This document shows positions 28,152-38,393 of a stretch of 64,000 bases of DNA, piece by piece. Both the position numbers and the translations under genes were made by a program. The DNA is from Serinicoccus chungangensis (GTDB lineage: Bacteria > Actinomycetota > Actinomycetes > Actinomycetales > Dermatophilaceae), in the NCBI RefSeq assembly GCF_001483745.1, contig NZ_LQBL01000027.1, positions 124,001 to 188,000 on the forward strand. Reading direction: 5' to 3'. Position 1 is the stretch's first letter, and each line of letters begins with the position of its first letter. The notes below the pieces were generated by a model. The model did not search any database and was not told the origin of the DNA. It worked only from the letters and a program-made list of their open reading frames with translations.

Positions 28152-28934
28152 TCAGCCGCCGGCGCGGCTGTCGAGCGGCAGCCAGGCGAGCACCTCCTGG
28201 ACGACCGCGTCCCAGTAGTCCCAGGTGTGGTCGGCGGGCGCGTAGCTCTCGGTGACGTCGACGCCGCGGTCACGGGCCCGCGCGACGAACCGCTCGGAGT
28301 GCCCCAGCAGGACGTCCTGGGTGCCGCAGGCCACGAACAGCCGAGGCAGCGCCTGCGGGTCGGCCTCGTCGAGCAGGTGGAGGAGGTCGCCCGGGGTGCC
28401 CTGGACCGGGTCGTCGCCCAGGACCAGGCGCAGGGTCTCGTCGCGGTCTCCCCGCCGCACGAGGTCCCCCAGGTCGAGCGCACCCGACAGGGAGGCCGCC
28501 GCGGCGAACCGCTCCGGCTGGCGCAGCGCCAGCTGCAGCGCACCGTAGCCGCCCATGGACAGCCCCGCCACGAAGGTCCGCTCCCGCTCGGTCGACACCC
28601 GGAACAGCTGGGAGGCGACCGTCGGCAGCTCCTCGGAGACGAAGGTCCAGTAGCGTCCGCCGTGACGCATGTCGGTGTAGAAGCTGCGGTGCACCGCCGG
28701 CATGACGACCGCGAGGCCGAGCGCCTCGGCATACCGCTCGATGGAGGTCCGCCGCGACCAGATCGTGTCGTCGTCGCTCAACCCGTGCAGGAGGTAGAGC
28801 ACCGGCGGCGAGTCGTCCGAGGGTGGTGGCTCGTCGGTGCCGATCCGGGTCTGCACCCGCTGCGGCAGGACCACCGTCATGGAGGTCGACAGCTCGAGGG
28901 CGTCGGAGAAGAAGTCGCAGCGGATGAGGGCCAT
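28152..28934 (-). CDS. Alpha/beta-hydrolase esterase (esterase D/antigen 85-like fold)
   Basis: A 260-aa soluble hydrolase: LLHGLSDDDTIW oxyanion region, nucleophile elbow GLSMGGYGAL with the catalytic Ser, and HTWDYW with the likely catalytic His. It matches the FrmB/putative tributyrin esterase group; FrmB hydrolyses S-formylglutathione, but this organism makes mycothiol, so another ester is more likely. ATG 28934 has GGAGA 5 nt upstream; the frame runs 31 codons further through a GGGTCG simple repeat. Confidence 0.88.
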   Translation of the reverse strand: MALIRCDFFSDALELSTSMTVVLPQRVQTRIGTDEPPPSDDSPPVLYLLHGLSDDDTIWSRRTSIERYAEALGLAVVMPAVHRSFYTDMRHGGRYWTFVSEELPTVASQLFRVSTERERTFVAGLSMGGYGALQLALRQPERFAAAASLSGALDLGDLVRRGDRDETLRLVLGDDPVQGTPGDLLHLLDEADPQALPRLFVACGTQDVLLGHSERFVARARDRGVDVTESYAPADHTWDYWDAVVQEVLAWLPLDSRAGG

Positions 28935-29007
28935 GGTCTCTCCAGGGTCGGGGTCGGGGTCTGGGTCTGAGGTATGCCGAGGGGATAGGTCCGAGGGGAG
29001 GCGCGGG

Positions 29008-29613
29008 TCAGCTCTCGACGAGGGCACCGAGGGACTCGGCCACGGCGAGCGCGCCGGCCAGGTCGAGGCGGGTGCCGCGCAGGGCCGCGTCCCCCAGGTC
29101 GGCGCCGACCAGGCTCGCGCCCCTCAGGTCGGCACCCTCGGCCCGCACGCCCCGCAGGACCGCGCCGGAGAGGTCGGCGCCCTCCAGCGAGGCCTTGCGC
29201 AGGTCGGCGCCGGCCAGGTCGGCCTCGGTCAGGCGCAGTCCCGAGAGGTCCTGGTCACGCAGGTCGGCCCCCCGCAGGGACACGCCCCACCACGACCCGC
29301 CGGTGACGGTGATCGGACGCAGGTCGCAGCCGGAGAAGGTGCTGCCGTCGAACCGGCAGCCCTCCAGCGTGGCGTCGAAGAAAGAGGTGTCGGTGAAGGT
29401 GCAGGCGGTGAACGCCGTCCGTCGATGGACCGAGGCGTTGAGCCGGCACCGGTCGAAGGTGCAGCCGACGAAGCGGCAGCCGGAGGTCACCGCCTCGGTC
29501 AGGTCGACCTCGCGCAGGAGGCAGTCCGTCCACGCCCGCCCGGTGAGCTCGACGGCATACCAGTCCTCGTCGAGGACGGTCTCGCCCACGACCTCCGGGG
29601 TCCCGGTGCTCAC
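29008..29613 (-). CDS. Pentapeptide-repeat protein
   Basis: A 201-aa protein with a run of A(D/N)LxX pentapeptides from about residue 35 to 190 (for example LTEADLAGADLRKASLEGAD), predicting a right-handed quadrilateral beta-helix. Such proteins can mimic DNA and shield gyrase (Qnr/MfpA type), but many have other roles. The more regular repeats are in the C-terminal half. GTG 29613 overlaps the preceding stop (GTGA), so it is coupled to the FMN-barrel gene. Confidence 0.88.
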   Translation of the reverse strand: MSTGTPEVVGETVLDEDWYAVELTGRAWTDCLLREVDLTEAVTSGCRFVGCTFDRCRLNASVHRRTAFTACTFTDTSFFDATLEGCRFDGSTFSGCDLRPITVTGGSWWGVSLRGADLRDQDLSGLRLTEADLAGADLRKASLEGADLSGAVLRGVRAEGADLRGASLVGADLGDAALRGTRLDLAGALAVAESLGALVES

Positions 29614-29978
29614 GACAGCGGCTGGCAGTCGTTGTCGCACCCCGTCGCCGAGGGCGGGGAGTCTGCGCGCGGGCGCCGGTGCAGCACCGCGTGGCCGGGC
29701 TCGACGTGCAGCTCCTCGCCGACGAGCGTGGCCTCGCCGTCCACGACCAGCGCGTAGCCTCCCGGCTCGGCGGGGGGCAGGAGCAGCGTGACGGCGGGGC
29801 GCTCGGGGACCACGCGCCGCGCCGTGCGCCCCGGGGCGGCGAGGACCAGCACGCCTCCGCGCATGAACAGCTCCACCTCGCCGACGTGGGGCCGCTCGTC
29901 GCCGGGCAGCAGCAGGTAGGCCGTCGGGTGCCGCGTCAGGGCCTGCTCCAGCTCGGCCAGGTCGACCACGATGCTCAT
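29610..29978 (-). CDS. Pyridoxamine-5'-phosphate-oxidase-like (FMN split-barrel) protein
   Basis: A 122-aa protein with alternating beta strands (AYLLLPGDERPHVGEVE, ALVVDGEATLVGEELHVEPG) resembling small split-barrel flavin- or F420-binding proteins. Cofactor residues are not certain. The C-terminus has a Cys-x-x-x-Cys pair (CDNDC). It is divergent from the MocA-like gene 39 nt away. A weak CATGAT hexamer lies 6 nt before ATG 29978. Confidence 0.65.
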   Translation of the reverse strand: MSIVVDLAELEQALTRHPTAYLLLPGDERPHVGEVELFMRGGVLVLAAPGRTARRVVPERPAVTLLLPPAEPGGYALVVDGEATLVGEELHVEPGHAVLHRRPRADSPPSATGCDNDCQPLS

Positions 29979-30017
29979 GGACCCATCATGCCCGCCTCCC
30001 CTGACACACTGTGGCCC

Positions 30018-30626
30018 ATGAGCACGACGTCGGCCCGCATCACCGGTCTGCTGCTCGCGGCGGGCGCCGGGCGCAGGTTCGGCGGCCCCAAGGCGCTGGC
30101 CACCACCGAGGGGGTGCCGTGGGTGGTGAGCTCGGCGCGCGTGCTGCTCGACGGCGGGTGCGGCGACGTCCTCGTGGTGACGGGCGCGCAGGCGCCGCAG
30201 GTCGAGGACCGGCTCGCGGAGGCGTTCCCGGGGGACCCGAGGGTGGGGACCACCTTCTGCGGCACCTGGGAGGAGGGCATGGGGGAGTCGCTGCGCGCCG
30301 GCCTCATGTCGCTGGTGGCCCGGGGCCGCACGGTGCCGCTGGTCGCGGTCGCCCACCTCGTCGACCTGCCGGACGTCGGGGCGGACGTCGTCGCCCGCCT
30401 CCTGGACCGGTCGGCAGCGGGGCCCGCGGGCCTGGCCCGGGCGGCGTACCGCGGGGTGGCCGGTCACCCGGTGCTGCTCGGGCAGGACCACTGGCAGGGG
30501 GTGCTCTCCGGGGCCCGCGGCGACCAGGGTGCCCGGGCCTACCTGCGCCGCGCGCGGCCCGAGCTGGTCGAGTGCGGCGACCTCGCCCGCGGCGGCGACG
30601 TGGACCGGCAGGAGGAGCGGGCGTGA
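30018..30626 (+). CDS. MocA/MobA-like nucleotidyltransferase
   Basis: A 202-aa NTP-transferase fold with LLLAAGAGRRFGGPKAL at the nucleotide loop and VDLPDVGADVVARL replacing the usual D-x-P metal motif. The family includes molybdenum-cofactor cytidylyltransferase MocA, which makes MCD for xanthine-dehydrogenase-family enzymes. The molybdenum-hydroxylase genes 4.5 kb downstream support that role. AHLVDLP in place of the MobA-like DMP loop is a variant. Confidence 0.82.
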   Translation: MSTTSARITGLLLAAGAGRRFGGPKALATTEGVPWVVSSARVLLDGGCGDVLVVTGAQAPQVEDRLAEAFPGDPRVGTTFCGTWEEGMGESLRAGLMSLVARGRTVPLVAVAHLVDLPDVGADVVARLLDRSAAGPAGLARAAYRGVAGHPVLLGQDHWQGVLSGARGDQGARAYLRRARPELVECGDLARGGDVDRQEERA

Positions 30627-30690
30627 AGGGGTGGCTGCCGACGGACCTCCGCCACCGCGCGAGGGTGGACCTGCCCGACCGCTGAGGGCG

Positions 30691-31044
30691 CTACCAGCTG
30701 CGGCGCAGCAGACCGACCGTCTGGGACAGGTCGAGGCCGGAGGCGCGGGCGGCGCGGACGAGCTCCTCGGCGGCCACGCGGGCGGGCTGGACGGGCGCCA
30801 GGTCGTCCCGCACGACGGTGCCGCCGCGTCCCCGGGTCTCGACGTGCCCCTCCTCCTCGAGCTGCCGGTAGGCCTTGGCCACCGTGTTGGTCGCGATGCC
30901 CAGATCGGCGGCCAGCCGCCGCACCGGGGGCAGCCGGTCCCCGGGCACCAGGGCCCCCTCCCGGACCGCCTCCACGACCCGCTCCACGACCTGCTCGAAG
31001 ACCGGGGTGGGGGAGCCGGGGTCGACCGCGATGCTGAGGCTCAC
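30691..31044 (-). CDS. GntR-family transcriptional regulator (YtrA type)
   Basis: A 117-aa regulator with only a winged helix-turn-helix (RLPPVRRLAADLGIATNTVA) and a short C-terminal helix, the YtrA subfamily layout lacking a large ligand domain. It is divergent from the MoxR gene across 68 nt, so it may control the molybdenum-hydroxylase operon or itself. GTG 31044 follows TACCCT by 6 nt (leaderless). Confidence 0.88.
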   Translation of the reverse strand: MSLSIAVDPGSPTPVFEQVVERVVEAVREGALVPGDRLPPVRRLAADLGIATNTVAKAYRQLEEEGHVETRGRGGTVVRDDLAPVQPARVAAEELVRAARASGLDLSQTVGLLRRSW

Positions 31045-31050
31045 GCCTGC

Positions 31051-31056
31051 AGGGTA
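31051..31056 (-). promoter_or_regulatory. Leaderless -10 hexamer of the GntR gene
   Basis: TACCCT on the minus strand, 6 nt before GTG 31044. Confidence 0.5.
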
Positions 31057-31112
31057 CGCCGCGGCGAGGCCCCGCCGTGGACAACCCGGAGCCCGTCGGC
31101 GATGCTGCCGGT

Positions 31113-32009
31113 ATGCCGAACCCCGCCCTGGCCAGCCCGGACACCCTGCGCGCCGCCCTGGCGGAGACGGCATACCTCGCCGACGACGGGCTGGCGACGG
31201 TGACCTGGCTCGCGCACACCCTGCAGCGGCCGCTGCTCCTCGAGGGGGAGCCCGGGACCGGGAAGACGGCACTGGCCGAGGCGGTGGCGCAGCTGCAGGG
31301 CGTGCCCCTGATCCGGCTGCAGTGCTACGAGGGGATCGAGGCCAGCCAGGCGCTCTACGACTGGGACTTCCCGCGGCAGATCCTGCACCTGCGCGCGGTC
31401 GAGGCCCTGGCGCGGGACGCCTCGGACGGGTCCGGGGTGGGCGAGCTGGAGGCCGAGCTGTTCGACGAGCGCTTCCTGCAGGCCCGGCCCGTCCTGCAGG
31501 CGCTGCGGGCGGCCCCGTGCGTGCTCCTCGTCGACGAGATCGACCGGGCGGACGACGAGTTCGAGGCGTTCCTGCTCGAGGTGCTCTCGACCTGGTCGGT
31601 GAGCATCCCCGAGCTGGGGGTGGTGGCGGCGGACACCCCGCCCTTCGTCGTCCTCACGTCCAACCGCACCCGCGAGCTGCACGACGCGCTCAAGCGTCGC
31701 TGCCTCTACCACTGGATCGAGCACCCCGGGCTGGACCGTGAGCTGGAGATCGTCCGGGCCCGCCTCCCGGAGGTGGAGCAGACGCTGGCGCGCGAGGTGG
31801 TGACGCTGGTCCAGCAGCTGCGCGCCGACGACACCATGGTCAAGCCGCCCGGCGTCGCCGAGACGCTGGACTGGGCGAGGGCCCTGACCGCGCTCGGCCA
31901 GAGCCGACTGGACCCCGAGGTGGCCGCCGCGACGATGGGGGCCGCGGTGAAGTACCGCGAGGACGCCGAACGGGTCCGCGTCGCCCTGGACCGCATGCTC
32001 ACCCGCTGA
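31113..32009 (+). CDS. MoxR-family AAA+ ATPase (CoxD-like)
   Basis: A 298-aa ATPase: Walker A GEPGTGKTAL, Walker B LLVDEIDRADDEFEAFLLE, sensor VLTSNRTREL. CoxD-type members help insert the metal-sulfur centre of CO dehydrogenase-like enzymes, usually with a CoxE VWA partner, which follows here after 8 nt. ATG 31113 matches the usual N-terminus; an in-frame GTG at 31077 with GAGG upstream is an alternative. Confidence 0.9.
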   Translation: MPNPALASPDTLRAALAETAYLADDGLATVTWLAHTLQRPLLLEGEPGTGKTALAEAVAQLQGVPLIRLQCYEGIEASQALYDWDFPRQILHLRAVEALARDASDGSGVGELEAELFDERFLQARPVLQALRAAPCVLLVDEIDRADDEFEAFLLEVLSTWSVSIPELGVVAADTPPFVVLTSNRTRELHDALKRRCLYHWIEHPGLDRELEIVRARLPEVEQTLAREVVTLVQQLRADDTMVKPPGVAETLDWARALTALGQSRLDPEVAAATMGAAVKYREDAERVRVALDRMLTR

Positions 32010-32017
32010 GGTATGCC

Positions 32018-33160
32018 GTGACGCACGTGGAGGGTCGGGGCGCGGGGCCGCGGGTCGAGGGGTGGGGAGCCGGGCAGACGTTGGGCGGGTTCGCCCGGGC
32101 CTGCCGGGCGGCCGGCCTCCCGGTCACCGCCGACCGGGAGCGGACCTTCCTGCGCGCCTGCGCCGCGACCGGCCTGCGGGACCGCGCGGGGGTCTACTGG
32201 GCCGGGCGGGCGACCCTCACCGCGTCCCCGGCCGACCTCGAGCCCTACGACCGGGTCTTCACCGGCTGGTTCGGCGGTCGGCCCATGCACGCGGTCAGCC
32301 GCGACGAGCCGCCCGCACCCACCACGGTGCAGGCCTCGCTCGAGGAGCCGGCGGCCGAGGGTGAGGGGGAGACGCAGGACGACGTCGTGCGGGTCACCGC
32401 CTCGGCCCAGGAGGTCCTGCGCCACCGGGACGTCGCCGGGCTGTCACCGGCGGACCGGGCCGCCGTGCGCCGGCAGTTCGCGACGCTGACGGTGCGCCCG
32501 CCCACCCGGCCGGCGCGGCGGCACACCCGGTCGAGCCGGGGGGAGGTCGACGGGCGGGCGACCGTGCGGGCGCACCTGCGCAACCTCGGCGAGCCGACCC
32601 GGATCCGCCTGCGCGACAGGACGATCCGTCGTCGTCGGGTCATCCTGCTCGTCGACGTGTCGGGGTCGATGACCTCCTACGCCGACAGCCTGCTGCGGCT
32701 CGCCCACCGGGTGGTCCAGGCCTCCCCGCACACCACCGAGGTGTTCACCGTCGGGACGCGCCTCACCCACGTGACGCGGGCGCTGCGCGAGCGGGACCCC
32801 GACCGGGCCCTGCTCGCCGCGGGGGAGGCGGTGCCGGACTGGTCGGGTGGCACCCGCCTCGGCGAGGCGGTCGACGTCTTCCTGCGCCGGTGGGGCCGTC
32901 GCGGGATGGCCCGGGGTGCCGTCGTCGTCGTCCTGAGCGACGGGTGGGAGCGGCAGTCGCCCGAGCTCCTCGGCGAGCAGCTGCGCCGGCTGCGCTCCCT
33001 GGCGCACCGGGTGGTCTGGGTCAACCCGCACCGCGGCAAGGAGGGGTATGCCCCGGTGCAGGCGGGCATCGTCGCCGCCCTGCCGCACGTCGACGACCTG
33101 GTCGCCGGCCACTCGCTCGCGACCTTCCAGGAGCTGCTGGACCTGCTGGCGAGGGCCTGA
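32018..33160 (+). CDS. CoxE-like VWA-domain protein
   Basis: A 380-aa protein with an N-terminal helical domain and a C-terminal von Willebrand A domain carrying the metal site DVSGSM (about residue 213) and VVLSDGWERQ. Together with the MoxR ATPase it forms the usual chaperone pair for maturation of Mo hydroxylases. GTG 32018 lies just after the motif GGTATGCC. A strong hairpin follows the stop. Confidence 0.88.
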   Translation: MTHVEGRGAGPRVEGWGAGQTLGGFARACRAAGLPVTADRERTFLRACAATGLRDRAGVYWAGRATLTASPADLEPYDRVFTGWFGGRPMHAVSRDEPPAPTTVQASLEEPAAEGEGETQDDVVRVTASAQEVLRHRDVAGLSPADRAAVRRQFATLTVRPPTRPARRHTRSSRGEVDGRATVRAHLRNLGEPTRIRLRDRTIRRRRVILLVDVSGSMTSYADSLLRLAHRVVQASPHTTEVFTVGTRLTHVTRALRERDPDRALLAAGEAVPDWSGGTRLGEAVDVFLRRWGRRGMARGAVVVVLSDGWERQSPELLGEQLRRLRSLAHRVVWVNPHRGKEGYAPVQAGIVAALPHVDDLVAGHSLATFQELLDLLARA

Positions 33161-33188
33161 CGGCCACCGAGTCGGCGCCCGCGACGAC

Positions 33189-33228
33189 GTCCCGTGGGAG
33201 TCGGGAAGGGTGCCGACTCCCACGGGAC
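33189..33228. terminator. Perfect 16-bp hairpin between CoxE-like and xdhC genes
   Basis: GTCCCGTGGGAGTCGG and CCGACTCCCACGGGAC flank the loop GAAGGGTG. It lies 29 nt after the CoxE-like stop and 61 nt before xdhC, both on the plus strand. It should end or attenuate the MoxR-CoxE transcript. No U-tract. Confidence 0.75.
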
Positions 33229-33289
33229 CGGGACGGCCCGCGCGGCTCTATCACGCCTCCGGTGGCCCGGTTCGTGGCACGATCAGCAC

Positions 33290-34426
33290 ATGCGTGACGT
33301 CCTGGACCGGCTGCTCCCGTGGTGGGAGGGCGACCACCAGGTCGCGCTCGCGACCGTGGTGGGCACCTGGAAGTCGGCGCCCCGCCAGCCGGGTGCGGCC
33401 ATGCTCGTCGGGGTGGACGGGGAGGCCGTCGGCTCCGTGTCCGGCGGGTGCGTCGAGGGTGCGGTCTACGAGCTGGGCCAGGAGGTCATCGCCACCGGGG
33501 CGCCCGTGCTGCAACGCTACGGCGTCTCCGACGACGAGGCGATGGGGGTCGGGCTCACCTGCGGCGGGATCCTCGACATCTACGTCGAGCGGGTCTCCCG
33601 CGTCGACTTCCCCGAGCTGGGCGACATCGCGGCCGACATCACGGCCGGCCGTCCGGTGGCGGTGGCCACCGTCGTCGCCCACCCCGACGCGGCGCACCTC
33701 GGCCGGCGGATCGTGGTGCGCCCCGAGCCGCAGCCGGCCGTGGGCAGCCTGGGCAGCCCGCGGGCCGACGCCGCCGTCGTCGACGACGCCCGCGGCATGC
33801 TCGCGCAGGGCCGGACGGCGACCTTGGAGTACGGCCCCGACGGGGAACGCCGGGGCGAGGGCATGCGGGTCTTCGTCGCCTCCTACGCCCCACGGCCCCG
33901 GATGCTCGTCTTCGGCGCCATCGACTTCGCCTCCGCGGTGGCCCGGATGGGCAGCTTCCTCGGCTACCGGGTGACGGTCTGCGACGCCCGGCCGGTCTTC
34001 GCGACCCGCAGCCGCTTCCCGGACGCCGACGAGGTGGTCGTGTCGTGGCCGCACCGGTATGTCGAGGCACAGGTCGCGCAGGACGCGCTCGACGCGCGCA
34101 CGGTCGCCTGCGTCCTCACCCACGACCCGAAGTTCGACGTGCCCCTGCTCGAGGTCCTGCTGGGCGAGGACGCGCCGGACCTCGCCTACATCGGTGCCAT
34201 GGGGTCGCGCCGCACCCACGAGGACCGGCTGGCCCGGCTGCGGGAGGCCGGGCTCGGGGAGGACCAGCTCGCCCGCCTGCGCAGCCCGATCGGCCTGGAC
34301 CTGGGCGCTCGCACCCCGGAGGAGACGGCGGTGAGCATCGCCAGCGAGATCATCGCCCTGCGCTGGGGCGGCGGCGGCGAGCCGTTGCGCGAGACCGAGG
34401 GCGCGATCCACCGGCACCAGGGCTGA
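33290..34426 (+). CDS. XdhC/CoxF family Mo-cofactor maturation protein
   Basis: A 378-aa protein with both family domains: the N-terminal XdhC/CoxI domain ([14 protein letters not shown]) and the C-terminal Rossmann domain ([34 protein letters not shown]). XdhC binds molybdenum cofactor, promotes its sulfuration and inserts it into the large subunit. It is separated from the structural genes by 116 nt. Confidence 0.92.
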   Translation: MRDVLDRLLPWWEGDHQVALATVVGTWKSAPRQPGAAMLVGVDGEAVGSVSGGCVEGAVYELGQEVIATGAPVLQRYGVSDDEAMGVGLTCGGILDIYVERVSRVDFPELGDIAADITAGRPVAVATVVAHPDAAHLGRRIVVRPEPQPAVGSLGSPRADAAVVDDARGMLAQGRTATLEYGPDGERRGEGMRVFVASYAPRPRMLVFGAIDFASAVARMGSFLGYRVTVCDARPVFATRSRFPDADEVVVSWPHRYVEAQVAQDALDARTVACVLTHDPKFDVPLLEVLLGEDAPDLAYIGAMGSRRTHEDRLARLREAGLGEDQLARLRSPIGLDLGARTPEETAVSIASEIIALRWGGGGEPLRETEGAIHRHQG

Positions 34427-34542
34427 GGCGCGAGGCGACGGCAGACCGTCTGACCTCGCCGTATCGGTTGCGCGGCACCCCCCGGAGGGGCAGGATCAGC
34501 AGGGACAACGATGTCCCCTCATCCTCCGGACGGGAGAGCCGT

Positions 34543-35021
<479 letters not shown>

Positions 35022-35025
<4 letters not shown>

Positions 35026-37538
35026 CCGCCGTCGACGACCGGCCACAGGCAGCGTCCACGCACGAGGTCGGCCGTGACCGGCGGCGCAAGGAGGACCAGC
35101 GCCTCATCACGGGCCGCACCAGGTGGACCGACAACCTCGTGCTGCCGGGCATGCTGCACCTGGCCATGGTGCGCAGCCCGCTGGCGCACGCCCGCATCAC
35201 GGGCATCGACACCACCGCCGCCCGGCAGGCGCCCGGGGTCATCGCGGTCCTCACCGGCGAGGACGTCAAGGACCTGCAGGGCTCGCTGCCCTGCGCCTGG
35301 CCCATCACCGAGGACCAGAAGGCGCCGCCGCACCCGGCCATCGCCGTCGACCGCGTCGCCTTCTCCGGCGAGGTCGTCGCGGTCGTCGCCGCGCGCTCCT
35401 CCGCCGCGGCCCGGGACGCCGCCGAGCTGGTCGACGTCGACTACGAGGACCTGCCCGCCGCCCTCGACCTGCGGTCCGCCGCGCAGGACGACACCCTCGC
35501 CCACCCCGACCTCGGCACCAACCGCTCGGCCACGTGGGTCTTCGACTCCGCCGAGGCGGGCACCGGGTCCAGCGTCGAGGACGCGATCGCCGAGGCCGAC
35601 GTGGTCGTCGAGCGGGAGTTCCGCCAGCAGCGCCTCATCCCGGCGTTCATGGAGCCGCGCTCCACCGTGGTGGACCCGACCGGCGAGCAGTTCGTCATGT
35701 GGTCGGCCACCCAGGTGCCGCACATCCTGCGGCTGATGCTCGCCATGACCCTGGGCGTCGACGAGGGCAAGGTGCGCGTCATCGCGCCGGACGTCGGTGG
35801 TGGCTTCGGCGGCAAGCTGCAGGTCACCCCCGAGGAGATCATCACCTTCCTGGTGGCGCGGCACACCGGCAAGCCGTGCAAGTGGACCGAGACCCGCAGC
35901 GAGTCCCTGCTCTCGGCGCACCACGGCCGCGACCAGTGGCAGAAGCTCACGCTGGCGGCCAAGGCCGACGGCACCGTCACCGGCCTCAAGGTCGAGCTGC
36001 TCGCCGACATGGGCGCCTATCTCGGGCTGGTCACGCCGGGCGTGCCGATCCTGGGCGCCTTCATGTTCAACTCCATCTACAAGTTCCCGGCCTACCACTT
36101 CTCGTGCACCAACGTCTTCACCAACAAGACGTGGACCGACGCCTACCGCGGCGCCGGACGACCCGAGGCGACCTTCGCGATCGAGCGGATCATGGACGAG
36201 CTCGCCCTCGAGCTGGGACGCGACCCGATGGAGGTGCGTGAGCAGAACTGGATCACCCACGAGGAGTTCCCCTTCACCACGGTGTGCGGGCTGGAGTACG
36301 ACTCGGGCAACTACGAGGCCGCCACCGAGCGGGCCAAGGAGCTCTTCGGGTATGACGAGCTGCGGGCCGAGCAGCGACGGCGCCGGGAGAGCGGCGACCG
36401 GGTGCAGCTGGGGCTGGGCATCTCCACGTTCACCGAGATGTGCGGGCTCGCGCCCTCGCGGGTGCTGGGCTCGCTCAACTACGGCGCGGGCGGCTGGGAG
36501 CACGCCTCGGTCCGGATGCTGCCCACCGGCAAGGTCGAGGTCATCACCGGCTCCTCGGCGCACGGCCAGGGCCACGAGACGGCCTGGAGCCAGATCGTGG
36601 CCGACCAGCTGGGCGTGCCCTTCGAGGACGTCGAGGTGCTCCACGGCGACACCCAGATCAGCCACAAGGGCCTGGACACCTACGGCTCGCGCTCGCTGGT
36701 CGTCGGCGGCCAGGCGGTCATCAACGCCGCCAAGAAGGTCATCGAGAAGGCCAGGCCGCTCGCGGCCTACCAGCTCGAGGCCAACCCGGACGACCTGGAG
36801 TTCCGCGACGGGAAGTTCACCGTCAAGGGCGCCGGTGCCGACCAGGAGGGTGTCGGGCTCGCCGGTCTGGCGCTCGCGGTCTTCGCCGCCCACGACCTGC
36901 CGGAGGGGATGGAGCCGAGCCTGGACGCCGACGCGACCTTCGACCCGGTGAACTTCTCCTTCCCGCACGGCACCCACCTGTGCGCGATGGAGGTCGACAC
37001 CGAGACGGGCGCCACGACGATGCGCTCCTACGTCTGCGTCGACGACATCGGCAACGTCGTCAACCCGCTCATCGTCGAGGGACAGGTGCACGGCGGGCTG
37101 GTCCAGGGCATCGCCCAGGCGCTGTGGGAGGAGGCGGTCTACGACGACCAGGGCACGCTGGTCTCCGGCTCGTTCGTGGACTACACGCTCCCGACCACCG
37201 CGGACACCATCACCTTCGTCACCGACCGGACCACCTCGCCGGCCACCTCCAACGATCTCGGGGTCAAGGGGGTCGGTGAGGCCGGCTGCATCGCGTCCAC
37301 CCCGGCCGTCGTCAACGCGGTCCTCGACGCCATCCGGCAGTTCGGCGTCAAGGACATCGTCATGCCCTGCACCCCGGAACGGGTGTGGCGGGCCATCCAG
37401 GACGGCACGGCCGGAGCCATGAGCGAGACGGCGGGGGCGGCCGCTGGCCACTTCGCCGAGGGTGAGCCCAACCAGGACCCACCCGGAGCCGGGTCGGCAC
37501 CCGCCGCCGGCACGACCCAGGAAGGCGGCCAGGCATGA
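35022..37538 (+). CDS. Mo hydroxylase large subunit, CO-dehydrogenase form II type
   Basis: An 838-aa molybdopterin subunit of the xanthine oxidase/aerobic CO dehydrogenase family. The active-site loop is AYRGAGR (residues 374-380), the form II signature; genuine CO oxidisers (form I) have AYRCSFR. The catalytic glutamate is E753 in [19 protein letters not shown] and HGQGHETAW are cofactor contacts. The C-terminus carries a low-complexity Gly/Ala/Pro tail of about 35 residues. It overlaps both neighbours by 4 nt. The substrate is unknown. Confidence 0.94.
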
Positions 37539-38389
37539 TCCCCCCGGAGTTCGACTACGCCGCGCCGGCCACGGTGGCCGAGGCGCTGGAGCTGCTCGCC
37601 GAGCACGGCGACGAGGCCAAGGTCCTCTCCGGTGGGCAGTCGCTGCTGCCGGTCCTGCGGATGCGGCTCAACGCGCCCGGCATCATCGTCGACATCTCCC
37701 GCATCGAGGAGCTCAAGGGCATCACCGAGGTCGGTGACGCGATCCGCATCGGCGCGGGCGCCACCTACCAGGACGTCCTCGACTCGGCGCTCGTCCGGGA
37801 GCACCTGGCGCTGCTGCACACCGCGCTCAAGGAGGTCGCCGACGAGCAGATCCGGCACCGGGGCACCGTCTGCGGGGCCCTGGCGCACGCCGACCCTGCC
37901 GGCGACGTGGGCGCCCCGGTGCTGGCGCTGGAGGGCCGCATGGTCATCCAGGGCCCGGACGGCGAGCGGACGGTGGACGGCGCGGACTTCTTCGTCGACC
38001 TCTTCGAGACCGCCGTCGGCGAGGGCGAGCTGCTCACCGCCGTGGAGATCCCCAAGCACACCGGCTGGGGCGCGCACTACGAGAAGTTCGTGCGGGTGTC
38101 CCACCAGTGGGCGATCATCGGCATCGCTGCCGCGGTGCGTACGGAGGGCGGCACCATCGCCGAGGCCCGGGTGGGCCTGACCAACATGGGCTCGACCCCG
38201 CTGCGGGCGCGTGCCGTCGAGGAGGCGCTGGTGGGCCAGGAGGCCACCGAGGAGGCCGTCGCGCAGGCGTGCGCCCAGGTCGCCGAGGGCACCGACCCGC
38301 CCTCGGACCTCAACGGGCAGGCGGACTACCGCAAGCACGTGGCCGGGGTCCTCACCCGTCGCGCCGTGCTCGCGGCGGTGGGAGCCTGA
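37535..38389 (+). CDS. Mo hydroxylase medium subunit, FAD-binding (CoxM-like)
   Basis: A 284-aa flavoprotein subunit with FAD loops LSGGQSLLPVLRMRL (about 31-45) and GTVCGALAHADPAGD, then the CO-dehydrogenase flavoprotein C-terminal domain. It passes electrons to the quinone pool or another acceptor. ATGA overlap with the large subunit. The order S-L-M differs from the M-S-L order of the classic cox operon. Confidence 0.94.
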   Translation: MIPPEFDYAAPATVAEALELLAEHGDEAKVLSGGQSLLPVLRMRLNAPGIIVDISRIEELKGITEVGDAIRIGAGATYQDVLDSALVREHLALLHTALKEVADEQIRHRGTVCGALAHADPAGDVGAPVLALEGRMVIQGPDGERTVDGADFFVDLFETAVGEGELLTAVEIPKHTGWGAHYEKFVRVSHQWAIIGIAAAVRTEGGTIAEARVGLTNMGSTPLRARAVEEALVGQEATEEAVAQACAQVAEGTDPPSDLNGQADYRKHVAGVLTRRAVLAAVGA

Positions 38390-38393
38390 CCCG

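Noticed and set aside
28946-28971. GGGTCG/GGGTCT simple repeat upstream of the esterase as an N-terminal extension (Asp-Pro run)
   Set aside because: ATG 28934 has a good ribosome site and matches homologues; the extension is low-complexity.
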